DNA of 64,000 bases from Candidatus Nanosynbacter featherlites (GTDB lineage: Bacteria; Patescibacteriota; Saccharimonadia; Saccharimonadales; Saccharimonadaceae). The stretch lies in NCBI RefSeq assembly GCF_005697565.1, contig NZ_CP040004.1:718345-782344 (forward strand), in the 5' to 3' direction. Position 1 is the stretch's first letter. Each line of letters begins with the position of its first letter. Both the position numbers and the translations under genes were made by a program. Below, piece after piece: positions 15,601-25,180 of this stretch. Below the pieces are notes generated by a model, which worked only from the letters and a program-made list of their open reading frames with translations, did not search any database and had not been told where the DNA came from.

Positions 15601-16259
15601 TGCTCAAAAAATGTCTCCGTTGAAATATGTGATTCGTCGACGCCAGCGGCGGTTAGTTTTTGCCAAACATCGCGCACAAACGGCAAACTTCCGCAGACCA
15701 GAAAGTGCGCATCGTCCGGCGTTTCAGCGACGATTTTCGCCACCTCAAACCGCCCGTTCCGCCAGCCGTCTTTTTCCTCAATCTGCTGGCAAGTACTAAA
15801 CTTATTGACCCGGATGGATGAGGCCGCTAACTCCTCTGAGAACACCATGTATTCTGGCGATTTTTGGCTCAAATAGAGAAAAGTCGGCTGCTTGGCGCCC
15901 GCCAAAATACTCCAAATCGGGCTGAGTCCACACCCCGCCGCGATGCCGACTAGCGGCCGCTCAGTCTGCGGATTGAAATCGCCGTATGCCCGGCTAATGT
16001 GCAGCCTATCACCAACCTGGCGCGAACACAAATAGCTCGAGAATTCGCCGCCCACATTTTTCACGGTAATCGACATCAATTCCTCATGCGGACGCGAGGA
16101 AATACTATACGCCTTACCTTCGCGCACCTGGCTACCCCCGATGAACACTGTGATATATTGCCCCGCCATAAAGTCAAACGGCCGCACAACATACAGCGTC
16201 GTCACCTCTGGGTTTTCCTGACGCACGCGCACAATTTCGACAGTTAGTGAATCACGCAT
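15597..16259 (-). CDS. FAD/NAD(P)-binding oxidoreductase of the ferredoxin reductase family
   Basis: 220 aa. Flavin-binding KAYSISSRP (RxYS-like), the NAD(P)-binding GIAAGCGLSPI, and a C-terminal aromatic ETFFEQ. Domain order is FAD barrel (1-100) then nucleotide-binding lobe. Overlaps nrdG by 16 nt and the next gene by 4 nt. In this operon it could supply electrons to the radical-SAM activase NrdG or to a downstream carrier; that is inferred from context. Confidence 0.85.
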   Translation of the reverse strand: MRDSLTVEIVRVRQENPEVTTLYVVRPFDFMAGQYITVFIGGSQVREGKAYSISSRPHEELMSITVKNVGGEFSSYLCSRQVGDRLHISRAYGDFNPQTERPLVGIAAGCGLSPIWSILAGAKQPTFLYLSQKSPEYMVFSEELAASSIRVNKFSTCQQIEEKDGWRNGRFEVAKIVAETPDDAHFLVCGSLPFVRDVWQKLTAAGVDESHISTETFFEQ

Positions 16260-16987
16260 TCTTCAACATACCTTTCCATTATTTTTTGGGCGGCTCTAAA
16301 CTCTTCGTCGGTAAAGGTGTGGTAGTTGGCAAATTTTGGACTAATGGTGGTACCAGTGCGAAAATGTTGCAGAGCAAAGCGCTTGGCGCCTTTGACTAGC
16401 TCGCCAATCTTTTCAAAATCCGCTACCTCCAGCTGCTCGCGAACGATGGTCGTCCGAAATTCATGGCCGATCCCTGAGTCAATCATCAGCCGCACATTGT
16501 CTTTGATTGCCGCTAGATCAATCGGCCGGGCCGCAATCTCCACGTATTTTTCCAGCGGCCCCTTGACATCCATGGCGATGAAGTCAATCGTCCCCTCCTC
16601 GACCATACTGCGCACCATGTCAGGGTGTGTACCGTTGGTATCCAGCTTGACATCAAAACCGAGGCTCTTGATCATCCGGCACAGCACCGGCAAATCCTCG
16701 TTGACTGTCGGCTCGCCGCCAGAAATCACCACGCCGTCTAGTCGACCAATGCGCGATTTTAGGAATATCATCGCTTCCTCAACCGGGATGCTCGGCGCCA
16801 AGCGTTCGGGCAACACCAGCTCCGGATTATGGCAATAGCCGCAGCGCATATTACAGCCAGAGAGAAACAGCGCTGCCGCCACGTGTCCTGGATAGTCCAC
16901 CAGCGACAGCTTCTGAATCCCGCCAATCGATACCTTAAGCTGGGACAGCGACGGTGTTGACTCGCTGGTGTTCGGCGGCATCGTCAT
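16244..16987 (-). CDS. nrdG: Anaerobic ribonucleotide reductase activating protein (radical SAM)
   Basis: 247 aa radical SAM protein. The cluster-binding motif is CNMRCGYC with a SAM-binding GGEP (in VVISGGEPTVNED). It generates the glycyl radical of NrdD using S-adenosylmethionine and a reduced 4Fe-4S cluster. The start overlaps the end of nrdD by 53 nt; a second in-frame ATG two codons later gives almost the same overlap, so coupling is likely. Confidence 0.93.
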   Translation of the reverse strand: MTMPPNTSESTPSLSQLKVSIGGIQKLSLVDYPGHVAAALFLSGCNMRCGYCHNPELVLPERLAPSIPVEEAMIFLKSRIGRLDGVVISGGEPTVNEDLPVLCRMIKSLGFDVKLDTNGTHPDMVRSMVEEGTIDFIAMDVKGPLEKYVEIAARPIDLAAIKDNVRLMIDSGIGHEFRTTIVREQLEVADFEKIGELVKGAKRFALQHFRTGTTISPKFANYHTFTDEEFRAAQKIMERYVEECVIH

Positions 16988-19064
16988 AATGCTCCCTCAT
17001 GTCAAATTCAGCTTGCTTGCCCTTGTTCCACTGGGACGTCGGACGCAAGAAACCAACCACGCGTGAGTAAATTTCAGTCGTTTCATTACAGCTTGGACAG
17101 GTTGGATGCTCACCAACCAAATAACCGTGATTCTTACAAATGCTGAAGCTTGGGCTGAAGGTGAAGTATGGCAGTTTGTAGTTTTCACAAATCGTTTTGA
17201 CCAGTTTTTTCAGCGTCTGCGGATCATCCATGCGTTCACCCAGGAAGAAGTGAATCACTGTACCGCCCGTGTACTTAGTCTGCAAATTATCCTGCAAATC
17301 CATCAGTTCAAACAGGTCGTCAGTGTAGTTGACCGGCAAGTGGCTGGAGTTGGTGTAGAACGGATGTTTAACTTCCGCACCCAAACCATTGGCAAAGTGC
17401 GCTTGGTCAGGGAAGCTAGCCTTGTCGAGCTGCGCCAAGCGGTAGGTTGTACCCTCAGCTGGCGTTGCTTCTAGATTGTAGTTGTTGCCCGTTTCTTTCT
17501 GGTATTTCACCAAGCGGTCGCGCATAAAGTCAAGCGTTTTCTCGGCAAACGCCTGACCCTTTTCCGTGCCAATGTCAACACCCAGCAAGTTCAACGCCGC
17601 TTCGTTAGTGCCAATCAAACCGATGGTTGAAAAGTGATTTTTCCAGTATTGGTTAAATCGCTGCTTAATGTTGCGCAAGTAAAACTTAGTGTACGGATAA
17701 AGGTTAGCGTCAGTCAATCGCTCCAGGACCTTGCGCTTAGTCTCCAGACTATCTTTTGCCATATCCATGAGTTCGCCTAGGCCCTTGAAGAACTCTTTCT
17801 CATTCTTTGACTTCAGCGCCAAACGTGGCAAGTTGATCGTCACCACACCAACTGAACCAGTCATTGGGTTTGAGCCGAACAGTCCACCGCCGCGATATTC
17901 CAGCTGGCGATTATCGATGCGCAGGCGACAGCACATCGAGCGCGCGTCCTCTGGATCCATGTCAGAATTGATGAAGTTTGAGAAGTATGGAATGCCGTAT
18001 TTAGCACTGGCCTCCCACAGGCTTTCAATCACTGGATTATCCCAGTTGAAATCCTTGGTGATATTAACCGTTGGGATTGGGAAGGTAAAGACTCGGCCGT
18101 TAGCATCACCCTCAGACAACACCTCTAGCAGCGCCTTATTCAGCATATTCATCTCTTCTTGATATTCGCCGTAAGTAGTGTCCTGCATTTCACCACCGAT
18201 GATCACTGGATTGTCAGCCATGTGCTTTGGACACTCGAGATCAAGCGTAATATTGGTAAACGGTGTTTGGAAACCAACTCGTGTTGGCACATTGACGTTA
18301 AAGACGAATTCTTGCAGCGCCTGCTTCACCTCGTCGTAGTTCAATTTATCAGCGCGAATAAATGGCGCCAGCAGTGTATCAAAATCAGAGAATGCCTGAG
18401 CACCAGCTGCCTCACCCTGCAAGGTGTAGAAGAAGTTTACCACCTGGCCCAAGGCTGAGCGGAAATGCTTGGCTGGCTTGGAGGCCACCTTTCCAGCAAC
18501 ACCCGTAAAGCCTTCTTGCAACAGATCAGTCAAGTCCCAACCAACACAATACACACTGAGGAGATTTAGGTCGTGAATATGCAAATCACCCTCTTTGTGT
18601 GCCTGACCAATCCTTGATGTGTAAATTTTGTCCAGCCAGTAAGTCTTCGTAACTTCCGCCGATACGTAATTATTCAACCCCTGTAGGCTGTAGCCCATGT
18701 TGGAGTTCTCATTCACCTTCCAGTCCAGGTTACCAATATATTGATCGATTAAATCAACATGCGCGTTAGATGTAATTTCGCGCAATTTTTTGTGCTGGTC
18801 ACGGTAGATGATGTAGGCCTTGGCGGTCTTCTTAAACTTAGAATCAATCAGTGCATCTTCGACAATGTCTTGGATATCTTCGACGCCCGGTAATTGTTTT
18901 TGGTTGCGAGCTTCCAGTACCGCCAATACTTTTTCGGTCAGTTCCTTGGCTGTTTTTTTGTCAAATTCGCCAGTCTCCAAGCCCGCTTTTTCAATGGCTT
19001 TTTCGATTTTTTTGCGATCAAATTTGACGGTGCGACCATCACGTTTTTTGATTGATTTGTACAT
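16935..19064 (-). CDS. nrdD: Anaerobic ribonucleoside-triphosphate reductase (class III)
   Basis: 709 aa. N-terminal ATP-cone (KRDGRTVKFDRKKIEKAIEKA), catalytic barrel with GLNNY, CVGWDL and NVPTRVGFQTP, a Zn-binding C-terminal tail (CKNHGYLVGEHPTCPSC) and the glycyl-radical loop RVVGFLRP. It reduces NTPs under anaerobic conditions. A clear AAGGAGG site precedes the ATG. It is preceded by a promoter with two NrdR-box-like palindromes. No class I or II reductase is present in this window. Confidence 0.95.
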   Translation of the reverse strand: MYKSIKKRDGRTVKFDRKKIEKAIEKAGLETGEFDKKTAKELTEKVLAVLEARNQKQLPGVEDIQDIVEDALIDSKFKKTAKAYIIYRDQHKKLREITSNAHVDLIDQYIGNLDWKVNENSNMGYSLQGLNNYVSAEVTKTYWLDKIYTSRIGQAHKEGDLHIHDLNLLSVYCVGWDLTDLLQEGFTGVAGKVASKPAKHFRSALGQVVNFFYTLQGEAAGAQAFSDFDTLLAPFIRADKLNYDEVKQALQEFVFNVNVPTRVGFQTPFTNITLDLECPKHMADNPVIIGGEMQDTTYGEYQEEMNMLNKALLEVLSEGDANGRVFTFPIPTVNITKDFNWDNPVIESLWEASAKYGIPYFSNFINSDMDPEDARSMCCRLRIDNRQLEYRGGGLFGSNPMTGSVGVVTINLPRLALKSKNEKEFFKGLGELMDMAKDSLETKRKVLERLTDANLYPYTKFYLRNIKQRFNQYWKNHFSTIGLIGTNEAALNLLGVDIGTEKGQAFAEKTLDFMRDRLVKYQKETGNNYNLEATPAEGTTYRLAQLDKASFPDQAHFANGLGAEVKHPFYTNSSHLPVNYTDDLFELMDLQDNLQTKYTGGTVIHFFLGERMDDPQTLKKLVKTICENYKLPYFTFSPSFSICKNHGYLVGEHPTCPSCNETTEIYSRVVGFLRPTSQWNKGKQAEFDMREHYDDAAEHQRVNTVAVPA

Positions 19065-19149
19065 ACCCCTCCTTATTATGACAACAACAAACAGACCCCA
19101 ACCTCCCCAAGGGGTGCGTGTTGCAAAAAACGTTATTTATTTTCTAAAA

Positions 19150-19204
19150 ACACCATATATAGTGCTTAATATAGAATATACACGCGATATATAGCGTCTG
19201 TCAA
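19150..19204 (-). promoter_or_regulatory. nrdD promoter with two NrdR-box-like palindromes
   Basis: On the minus strand TTGACA (19204-19199), 18-bp spacer, TATATT (19180-19175). Two near-palindromes with the core ATATATAG lie at 19182-19197 (between -35 and -10) and 19150-19165 (downstream of -10). Their centres are 32 bp apart, three helical turns, which is the spacing described for paired NrdR boxes. This predicts repression of the anaerobic reductase operon by NrdR. Confidence 0.65.
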
Positions 19205-19325
19205 CGAAAATACATTGTATTATTTACATGTGAGACGCGGAAGATGTTGTTCCCTCTGATGATGCCAAAACGTCGCGGTGAATCATATCAATAATTTCTG
19301 CCTGAACCAGCTTCTCGCCAATTCG

Positions 19326-19769
19326 CTACTCACCTGGCACACCTAAAATATCTTGGTCTTTCCACCACTGGCGCATTTCCGATTCGCCAAATTCATGAGC
19401 GTTTGGCTTCGTGGCGTGGCGGCGCACCGTTTCCTTAAACGATACGTCAAAATAATAAATCAATTTTTCGCCCTGAAAATCATTCAGCAGCTGGTGCAGC
19501 ATCGTGCCGTATCTTTTATTGCTCAAAATACCTTCCAAAATCACCGCATAACCAACGTTATTGCCGTACATGCATAGATCGTAAATCAGCTGAATCGCCG
19601 GGTTGCTTTCACTATCTTTCACGCGAAGCATTTCCCGCCGCACCATATCCTGCGACACCAGCATCGCGCCGTAGCCTAGTTGACGCTGGAGTAGGCGCGC
19701 CGTGCTGGTTTTACCACAGCCAGAATTACCGCGGAGAATGATTAGCGGATGAGAAGTAATCACGTGCAC
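19326..19769 (-). CDS. P-loop kinase (zeta toxin/AAA-like), truncated by an amber codon
   Basis: 147 aa with Walker A GNSGCGKTS (14-22), SQDMVRREML and a C-terminal WWKDQDILGVPGE. After the TAG at 19326-19328 the same frame stays open for 33 more codons (RIGEKLVQAEII... to a TAA at 19224-19226), and the extra residues read like the missing C-terminal helix of this family. The gene is therefore probably a nonsense mutant, or the stop is read through. It overlaps the upstream APH-like gene by 10 nt, suggesting co-expression of two small-molecule kinases. Confidence 0.7.
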   Translation of the reverse strand: MHVITSHPLIILRGNSGCGKTSTARLLQRQLGYGAMLVSQDMVRREMLRVKDSESNPAIQLIYDLCMYGNNVGYAVILEGILSNKRYGTMLHQLLNDFQGEKLIYYFDVSFKETVRRHATKPNAHEFGESEMRQWWKDQDILGVPGE

Positions 19770-20770
19770 TCCAGCAAATCATAAGCGGTGGCCGCTGACA
19801 GCGCCTGCATTTGACGAAGAGTATCGCCCGGCTGGAGCGGCGGTTTGAGGCTGCGGATGAGATAAAAACCGACAAATGCCGCTAACATCTCCACATTAAG
19901 TTCGTCTAGCCATGGTGTTACATCCTGACCATGCCGCGCCATGTCGACCAGAAACTCCGTCGCCCCAGACCTTCGCGGTGCATAGGAAGCCCAATTCCAA
20001 TCAACTAATTTCAACTCACCAGTTTGCATATGAAATGCTAAATTATCACTGCGAAGATCAGAATGGTTAAAGCAATCTTCTGGCTGTTTGGCAAATTGTT
20101 TAGTACGTACCGAAATATCTGCTAATTCATCACTCCTGCTCAGTAACTCCATCATCTTCTGGCAGCACCGCTGATTGGCTTCTGATTGCTCCGGTAATAA
20201 TGTTCGGTAGTTATCAATTAGCTGACGGCGAATATCAGCCTCGGCAATAATCTGGTCAATGCCGTCATCCAAGCCAAGCTCCGCCGCTACAAATGGTTGC
20301 AACTGCAGTTCCTCAATCACCTTATATGGTAGCTCTGTTTGTTCCAGTTCACGAGCCGCCGTCACCACCGCTGAAATATACCGCTTGGCCACAGATTTTT
20401 CCGCTGGCGGCCGCCACAACCAGCCGTCAGCTGACGCATAACTGGTTGTCATCAGCACATATCCATCACCAGCCAGCGTAGTCCAGTCAGCCACATATTG
20501 CGGGTGAAGTTTCTGTAATAACCGCGTCACTTCATAGTCTTTTTTCAGCCAAGCCAATTCCCGCTCGCCGTCGTCCGGCAGTAAATCAACATCAACCTCT
20601 TTAACAAAAATTGTCTTATCGCCCGCCGACACCAAGGCGCGGCGATTGCGCGAAAAGCCGCCGCTCACTGATGCAATTTGTAAATCAGATACATCGACAC
20701 CGAGCTCCGCTGCAGCACATTGCAATGATCTGTCGGTCAGCAACTTATCAGGGCGAGGCAAGGTTTCCAT
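19760..20770 (-). CDS. APH-fold phosphotransferase (aminoglycoside/choline kinase-like)
   Basis: 336 aa. Catalytic loop HSDLRSDN (Brenner motif HxDxxxxN) and metal-binding VDWNWAS; N-terminal lobe with Lys in IFVKEVD. The substrate could be an aminoglycoside, macrolide, sugar or choline-like alcohol and cannot be told from the sequence. It is followed by the truncated P-loop kinase with a 10-nt overlap. Confidence 0.8.
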   Translation of the reverse strand: METLPRPDKLLTDRSLQCAAAELGVDVSDLQIASVSGGFSRNRRALVSAGDKTIFVKEVDVDLLPDDGERELAWLKKDYEVTRLLQKLHPQYVADWTTLAGDGYVLMTTSYASADGWLWRPPAEKSVAKRYISAVVTAARELEQTELPYKVIEELQLQPFVAAELGLDDGIDQIIAEADIRRQLIDNYRTLLPEQSEANQRCCQKMMELLSRSDELADISVRTKQFAKQPEDCFNHSDLRSDNLAFHMQTGELKLVDWNWASYAPRRSGATEFLVDMARHGQDVTPWLDELNVEMLAAFVGFYLIRSLKPPLQPGDTLRQMQALSAATAYDLLECT

Positions 20771-20860
20771 ATGGAAATTATAACATTTACCATATACCTG
20801 TTCTATTGCGCCATATAATCAAACAGATCTATGTCAGTCATATAACGTCAGTTTCCTGAA

Positions 20861-21640
20861 TTACACTCCCGTATCTCGCCGATAAAAGCCAATCGCTGCC
20901 ACACCAAGCGCCGCTAAGCTCACAAAGATTAAGACTATCAATTTTCCTAGGTCTAATCCATCCATCAAACTGCCCGGAATGTTGTAGTAATGGATCAGCG
21001 ACCAAACGTCGTAATCTTTCCAGCTTTCAATCAATTTAGCAGTAATCGACAGGGCGTACATTGCTAGAAAAAGCAGGCTGCCAACGCCAACAGCCAGCCC
21101 GCGCCGGCCCGTCACCGCCTGGGTGACAAAGGTGAGACTACCAAAACTAAGGCCCAAAAGCCACAAGCTCACACAAGCCCCAGCAACATGTGTGAGATTT
21201 GGATGAAAATCAAACAGCGGACCGATGAGTGCAATGGTCGCCAACAACATCACTGGAGGAATCACCAACAATCCCGCCATCGCCAAATATTTTTGTAGTA
21301 CAATCATTACGCGATTCCGCCGGCTGGCGAGCAATAGTTCGAGCGTTCCCGAATCTTCTTCTCGACCAATTACCCCAGCGCCGAAAATAATCGCTGTAAT
21401 CACCACGCCGACCATCGCCACCAGTGGAAACAGCTCAATACTCAGCCAACCTTCTGGCGTGGTACCAATCGCCAAATCGCCAACCACCGCTTTCATCCCA
21501 GCCGGCATCATGTCGATGAACGGACTTAGTTGATCGCTAAATTTATTGAACAACGCTGAAAACAATACTGCCACAACGCTAATGCCAACACCCAAAAACA
21601 GCGGCAATCTGTAATTTTGCCGTACCGTCTGCCACATCAT
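20861..21640 (-). CDS. ABC-2 type transporter permease
   Basis: 259 aa with six predicted membrane helices and the ABC-2 permease pattern GREEDSGTLELLLASRRNR after the second helix. It overlaps the ATPase gene by 4 nt and should be its membrane partner in an exporter of unknown substrate (drug, lipid or peptide). It ends about 90 bp before the start of the kinase operon. Confidence 0.85.
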   Translation of the reverse strand: MMWQTVRQNYRLPLFLGVGISVVAVLFSALFNKFSDQLSPFIDMMPAGMKAVVGDLAIGTTPEGWLSIELFPLVAMVGVVITAIIFGAGVIGREEDSGTLELLLASRRNRVMIVLQKYLAMAGLLVIPPVMLLATIALIGPLFDFHPNLTHVAGACVSLWLLGLSFGSLTFVTQAVTGRRGLAVGVGSLLFLAMYALSITAKLIESWKDYDVWSLIHYYNIPGSLMDGLDLGKLIVLIFVSLAALGVAAIGFYRRDTGV

Positions 21641-22542
21641 CGCTTTACCTCCTCGCCTTCATAATACCGCATGAATAATTCTTCCAATTCTAGTTCTGAT
21701 TCGCGCAGGACTTTTGGTTTATGTTCGGCGATGAATGAAACAAACTCTGCCGCGTCACCTTTGACAGTGAATTCGTATTCGTCACCGCGGCGTTGAACAT
21801 CGGTGATGGATGGCAGTTTTCTGGCTGCCGCCAGGGACGGTTTTTTAGCAAAGGTCACAATGTAGCGGTGAGTCGCCAGATGTTTCATGGTCGCGATAGG
21901 TTCAATAGCAATCAATTTTCCATCACGAATAAAGCCAGCGCGGTGGCAAATTTTTTGCACTTCAGTCAGATCGTGGCTACTGACAAATACCGTCGCGCCT
22001 TGCTCGGAAACTTCGCGCACCAAATCGTAAAACACTTGTTTCATCAGCGGATCCAACCCGCTGGTCGGTTCGTCCAAAATCAGCAATTTTGGTCGGTGCA
22101 TAAAGGCCTGAATTAGACCAATTTTCTGGCGATTACCCTTGGAAAGCTGGCGGATCGGTCGATCCAGTACCGCCTCAAAACGCTCAGCCAGCTCATCAAC
22201 ATACTTCCAATCAACCTTCCGACCTATCCGCGCCAAAAACTTTAGCAATTTTCGGCCAGTCATATTTTCATATAGCGCAATATCGCCCGCCAGATAACCA
22301 ACCTGATCATGAAGCACCGTTCGTTCCTCGACACTCTGTCCGCCCAGCAACTCTACCCAGCCATCCGTCGGCCTCAAGAAATCCATCACCGACCGAATCG
22401 TTGTACTTTTACCCGCACCATTCGGCCCGAGAGAACCAAATACTTCACCTTCGTATAGCTCCAACGACACATTGTTGACTGCTAGTTTGCGGCCAAAGCG
22501 CTTGGTAAGTCCGTGTAATATCAGCGGTGAAGTATCACTCAT
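21637..22542 (-). CDS. ABC transporter ATP-binding protein
   Basis: 301 aa. Walker A GPNGAGKST, signature LSKGNRQKIGLIQ, Walker B LLILDEPTSGLDP and a C-terminal extension (about residues 225-301) as in CcmA/NatA-type exporters. It pairs with the following permease. The two-component genes lie directly upstream, so the transporter may be controlled by them. Confidence 0.9.
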   Translation of the reverse strand: MSDTSPLILHGLTKRFGRKLAVNNVSLELYEGEVFGSLGPNGAGKSTTIRSVMDFLRPTDGWVELLGGQSVEERTVLHDQVGYLAGDIALYENMTGRKLLKFLARIGRKVDWKYVDELAERFEAVLDRPIRQLSKGNRQKIGLIQAFMHRPKLLILDEPTSGLDPLMKQVFYDLVREVSEQGATVFVSSHDLTEVQKICHRAGFIRDGKLIAIEPIATMKHLATHRYIVTFAKKPSLAAARKLPSITDVQRRGDEYEFTVKGDAAEFVSFIAEHKPKVLRESELELEELFMRYYEGEEVKR

Positions 22543-22657
22543 AACGACTCCTTTTAGTTATTATTTGCTATGGTTTCAGTATATCGCATAGTAGGAATTT
22601 ACACCACCAAACCAAAACTTAACTTTTATTAATTGTAAGCGATCAACTGGTCAACTA

Positions 22658-23626
22658 TCAGAAATGTAAGCTGAAGGTAGAGCCCTGACCCGCTTCGCTT
22701 TTAACGCTCAATTGATAACCGTTCTTATCAGCCACCGCCTTGGCGATAGCCAGCCCGAGACCATAGCCCGAGTTTTGCCCGCGAGTGCGAGCTTCATCGC
22801 TACGATAAAATCTGTCAAAAATTTTCGCCTGGTCTTTTTTTGCAATGCCAATCCCCTGGTCGACAACCGACAGGGCTCGTCCGTCCAGCCGAATTATGAC
22901 AGTGCTGTCTGGTGACGAATATTTGATGGCGTTATCAATCAGTGTGCCTAAAATTTGCGTCACCGCCGTGACCGCTACTGTGTGTGTTATTGATGCCACT
23001 TGCATATCCAGTGCCACTCGTTTCTTGTCAGCTGCCGGCTGGTAGCGATCAACTGTGTCGCGGACAAGCTCGGCCATATCGACTGCCCGTTTTTCAATCT
23101 GCTGATTATTAACCTGGGTAAGTTGCAACAAATTATCCGTCAGTGTGCGCAATTGTTCAACCTCGTCAATGTTGCGCTGAAACACCACTCTCGCCCTGTC
23201 GTCATCCAGCGTTTTTTTGCGCAGCGCCACTTCGTTGGTGGTCATCAATGCTGTCAATGGCGTCCGCAGTTCATGGCTGGCATCCGACACAAACTGCGCT
23301 TGCTGCTCAATCGACCGCTCAATTGGTGCCAATGTCCGACGTGCCAATAGCAGACTCAGCCAATAACCGACCAGCAACATCACGCCATTGAGTACCACCA
23401 GCGACATAATCACCGACCCGCGCGTCTCGCGGTTGCGTTGCTCCAGGCGGCGACTAAACTGACGTTCAATAAGCTCTGGCGGTTGCTGAGCATGTTCACC
23501 CGGCGGTAATGGACGATTTAATTGCACGGAGGTGATAGCATAAATAATCACACTAAAGGCCAGCGACAACGTCATGATCACCGCTAAATAACTCAATGCC
23601 AACCGCCTGACGCGCTGCTGTTTCAT
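22658..23626 (-). CDS. Sensor histidine kinase
   Basis: 322 aa. Two transmembrane helices (about residues 10-31 and 72-92) flank a small extracytoplasmic loop of ~40 aa, rich in Pro/Arg/Gln. The HisKA box is SDASHELRTPL, followed by N box DNAIKYS, G1 DQGIGI and G2 GYGLGLAIAK. Short sensor loop suggests membrane-stress sensing. Its start overlaps the response-regulator stop by 4 nt. Confidence 0.9.
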   Translation of the reverse strand: MKQQRVRRLALSYLAVIMTLSLAFSVIIYAITSVQLNRPLPPGEHAQQPPELIERQFSRRLEQRNRETRGSVIMSLVVLNGVMLLVGYWLSLLLARRTLAPIERSIEQQAQFVSDASHELRTPLTALMTTNEVALRKKTLDDDRARVVFQRNIDEVEQLRTLTDNLLQLTQVNNQQIEKRAVDMAELVRDTVDRYQPAADKKRVALDMQVASITHTVAVTAVTQILGTLIDNAIKYSSPDSTVIIRLDGRALSVVDQGIGIAKKDQAKIFDRFYRSDEARTRGQNSGYGLGLAIAKAVADKNGYQLSVKSEAGQGSTFSLHF

Positions 23627-24297
23627 GATTTATCCTCCAGTTTGTAGCCAAAGCCCGGGACGGTGTGAATCAATTTTGAGTCAAATGGTTTATCGATTTT
23701 GCGCCGCAAAAACATGATGAATAATTCAACATTGTTCGGCAAGACATCGGCATCAAAATCCCACACGTGCGAGATGATTTGCTCTTTGGACAAAACCTTG
23801 CCAGCGTTACGCATCAGATATTCCAAGACAGCATATTCTTTGGTGGTTAGGCTAATTTCCTGATTCGCCCGCGTCACTTTTTTCAAGCTCGGATCAAGCG
23901 TCAAATCACCAACTCGCAAGACTTCTTCCAGCTTCTCATTCGGACGACGCAGCAAAGCACGAAGACGCGCCAATAACACCTCAAAACTAAACGGCTTCGC
24001 CAAATAATCGTCAGCGCCCACGTCCAAGCCTTCGACAATATCCCGCTCGGCATCACGTGCTGTCAACATCAAAATCGGCGTCTGATTACCATCTTTGCGC
24101 AGCACCCGGCACACTTCATAGCCATTCATTTCCGGCAGCATCACATCAAGAATAATCACATCGTACTCGTCCGCCGTCGCCGTCCGGTAACCCTCGTCAC
24201 CGTCATGTGCTACATCAACTGCATAGGCTTCGTCTTCCAAGCCTTCCTTCAGCGACTGGGCGATCGCCACGTCATCTTCTACTAGTAAAATCCGCAT
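23623..24297 (-). CDS. OmpR-family response regulator
   Basis: 224 aa. Receiver domain with the acidic pocket EDD (7-9), phosphoacceptor Asp in IILDVMLPEMNG and Lys in YLAKPF; C-terminal winged-helix DNA-binding domain (from ~125). It is co-transcribed with the histidine kinase and probably regulates the ABC exporter immediately downstream. Confidence 0.93.
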   Translation of the reverse strand: MRILLVEDDVAIAQSLKEGLEDEAYAVDVAHDGDEGYRTATADEYDVIILDVMLPEMNGYEVCRVLRKDGNQTPILMLTARDAERDIVEGLDVGADDYLAKPFSFEVLLARLRALLRRPNEKLEEVLRVGDLTLDPSLKKVTRANQEISLTTKEYAVLEYLMRNAGKVLSKEQIISHVWDFDADVLPNNVELFIMFLRRKIDKPFDSKLIHTVPGFGYKLEDKS

Positions 24298-24300
24298 GCC

Positions 24301-24834
24301 CTACCCCAGCATCTTTCCTAACATATCAAATGTTCGTCCATTGCGAATAGTAATCAGCGGGTAAAACTTTTCTTTCATCAGTAGCTTGTGATATGACGTA
24401 CGCAAAAATTCTTTCTCACTATATTTACCCCAAAATACCGCCTTTTTGCCAAAATGAACAACCTCATCATGAAGTGGCATTTGACCAATCCGCTCCTTGA
24501 TATACTCAGGATCAACGTCATCGGTATAGAACAACACGTCGGTCCGTGCCAGAGGCTGGTGCCACCATTCTGGCAGACCAGATACTTCGCCTAAATACTC
24601 TTCTTTCGTCAGAATGACGTGTTTGATGATAAACGGAAAACGCCCTAACATGACAGCAATATTCTCTTTGACTGTCGTCAGGTCATCATCAGTATCAAAT
24701 ATGGCATTACCGCTATTAATGTAAGTGACGACATGCTGATACCCCAAATCTTCGAGACTCGCCGTGAGGTCTTTCATGGAGACTTTGTTTTTACCGCCGA
24801 CATTGATGCCCCGGAGCAACAGGATATATCTCAT
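24301..24834 (-). CDS. DUF1697 protein
   Basis: 177 aa from the ATG at 24834. The N-terminus MRYILLLRGINVGGKNKVSM and the following YINSGNAIF are the DUF1697 signatures. Function unknown; the family is widespread in Gram-positive bacteria. I chose this start because the upstream extension would run into the neighbouring gene, whose stop is 6 nt away. Confidence 0.85.
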   Translation of the reverse strand: MRYILLLRGINVGGKNKVSMKDLTASLEDLGYQHVVTYINSGNAIFDTDDDLTTVKENIAVMLGRFPFIIKHVILTKEEYLGEVSGLPEWWHQPLARTDVLFYTDDVDPEYIKERIGQMPLHDEVVHFGKKAVFWGKYSEKEFLRTSYHKLLMKEKFYPLITIRNGRTFDMLGKMLG

Positions 24835-24839
24835 ATTCT

Positions 24840-25112
24840 TTAGTATACTATCGCCTGCGCCTCCGGCCAAATTCGCTGCACCAGTCGTTTACCGCGCGTG
24901 GTTGGTCGCACCCAGGCGTCGCCATAGGCTTGGTCGATCGCCATCAAACCTTTATGCCGCAAGTCCGCCAGCACATTCATCGCCGTTCGACGTGGCATGC
25001 CCATTTGCGCTGCCAGCGTGGCTGCATCATCGCCGCCATCTTCGTAGACTTGTTGCAATACCAGCGCCTCGTTGGTAGTTAAACTAATTTCGTTTGCGTA
25101 TGCCTTATTCAT
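24840..25112 (-). CDS. Small winged-helix DNA-binding protein
   Basis: 90 aa MarR/GntR-like winged helix: LTTNEALVLQQVYEDGG, a recognition helix around AAQMGMPRRTAMNVLADLRHK and a wing ending RPTTRGKRLVQ. Likely a local transcriptional regulator. The ATG at 25112 has an AAAGG site at the right spacing; another ATG two codons earlier overlaps the site. Confidence 0.75.
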   Translation of the reverse strand: MNKAYANEISLTTNEALVLQQVYEDGGDDAATLAAQMGMPRRTAMNVLADLRHKGLMAIDQAYGDAWVRPTTRGKRLVQRIWPEAQAIVY

Positions 25113-25180
25113 GATCATCCTTTCTGTTAGTGATACCTTGATGATACGCTGCCAGTCTTTAAAAAAGCTGTAAACAATGA

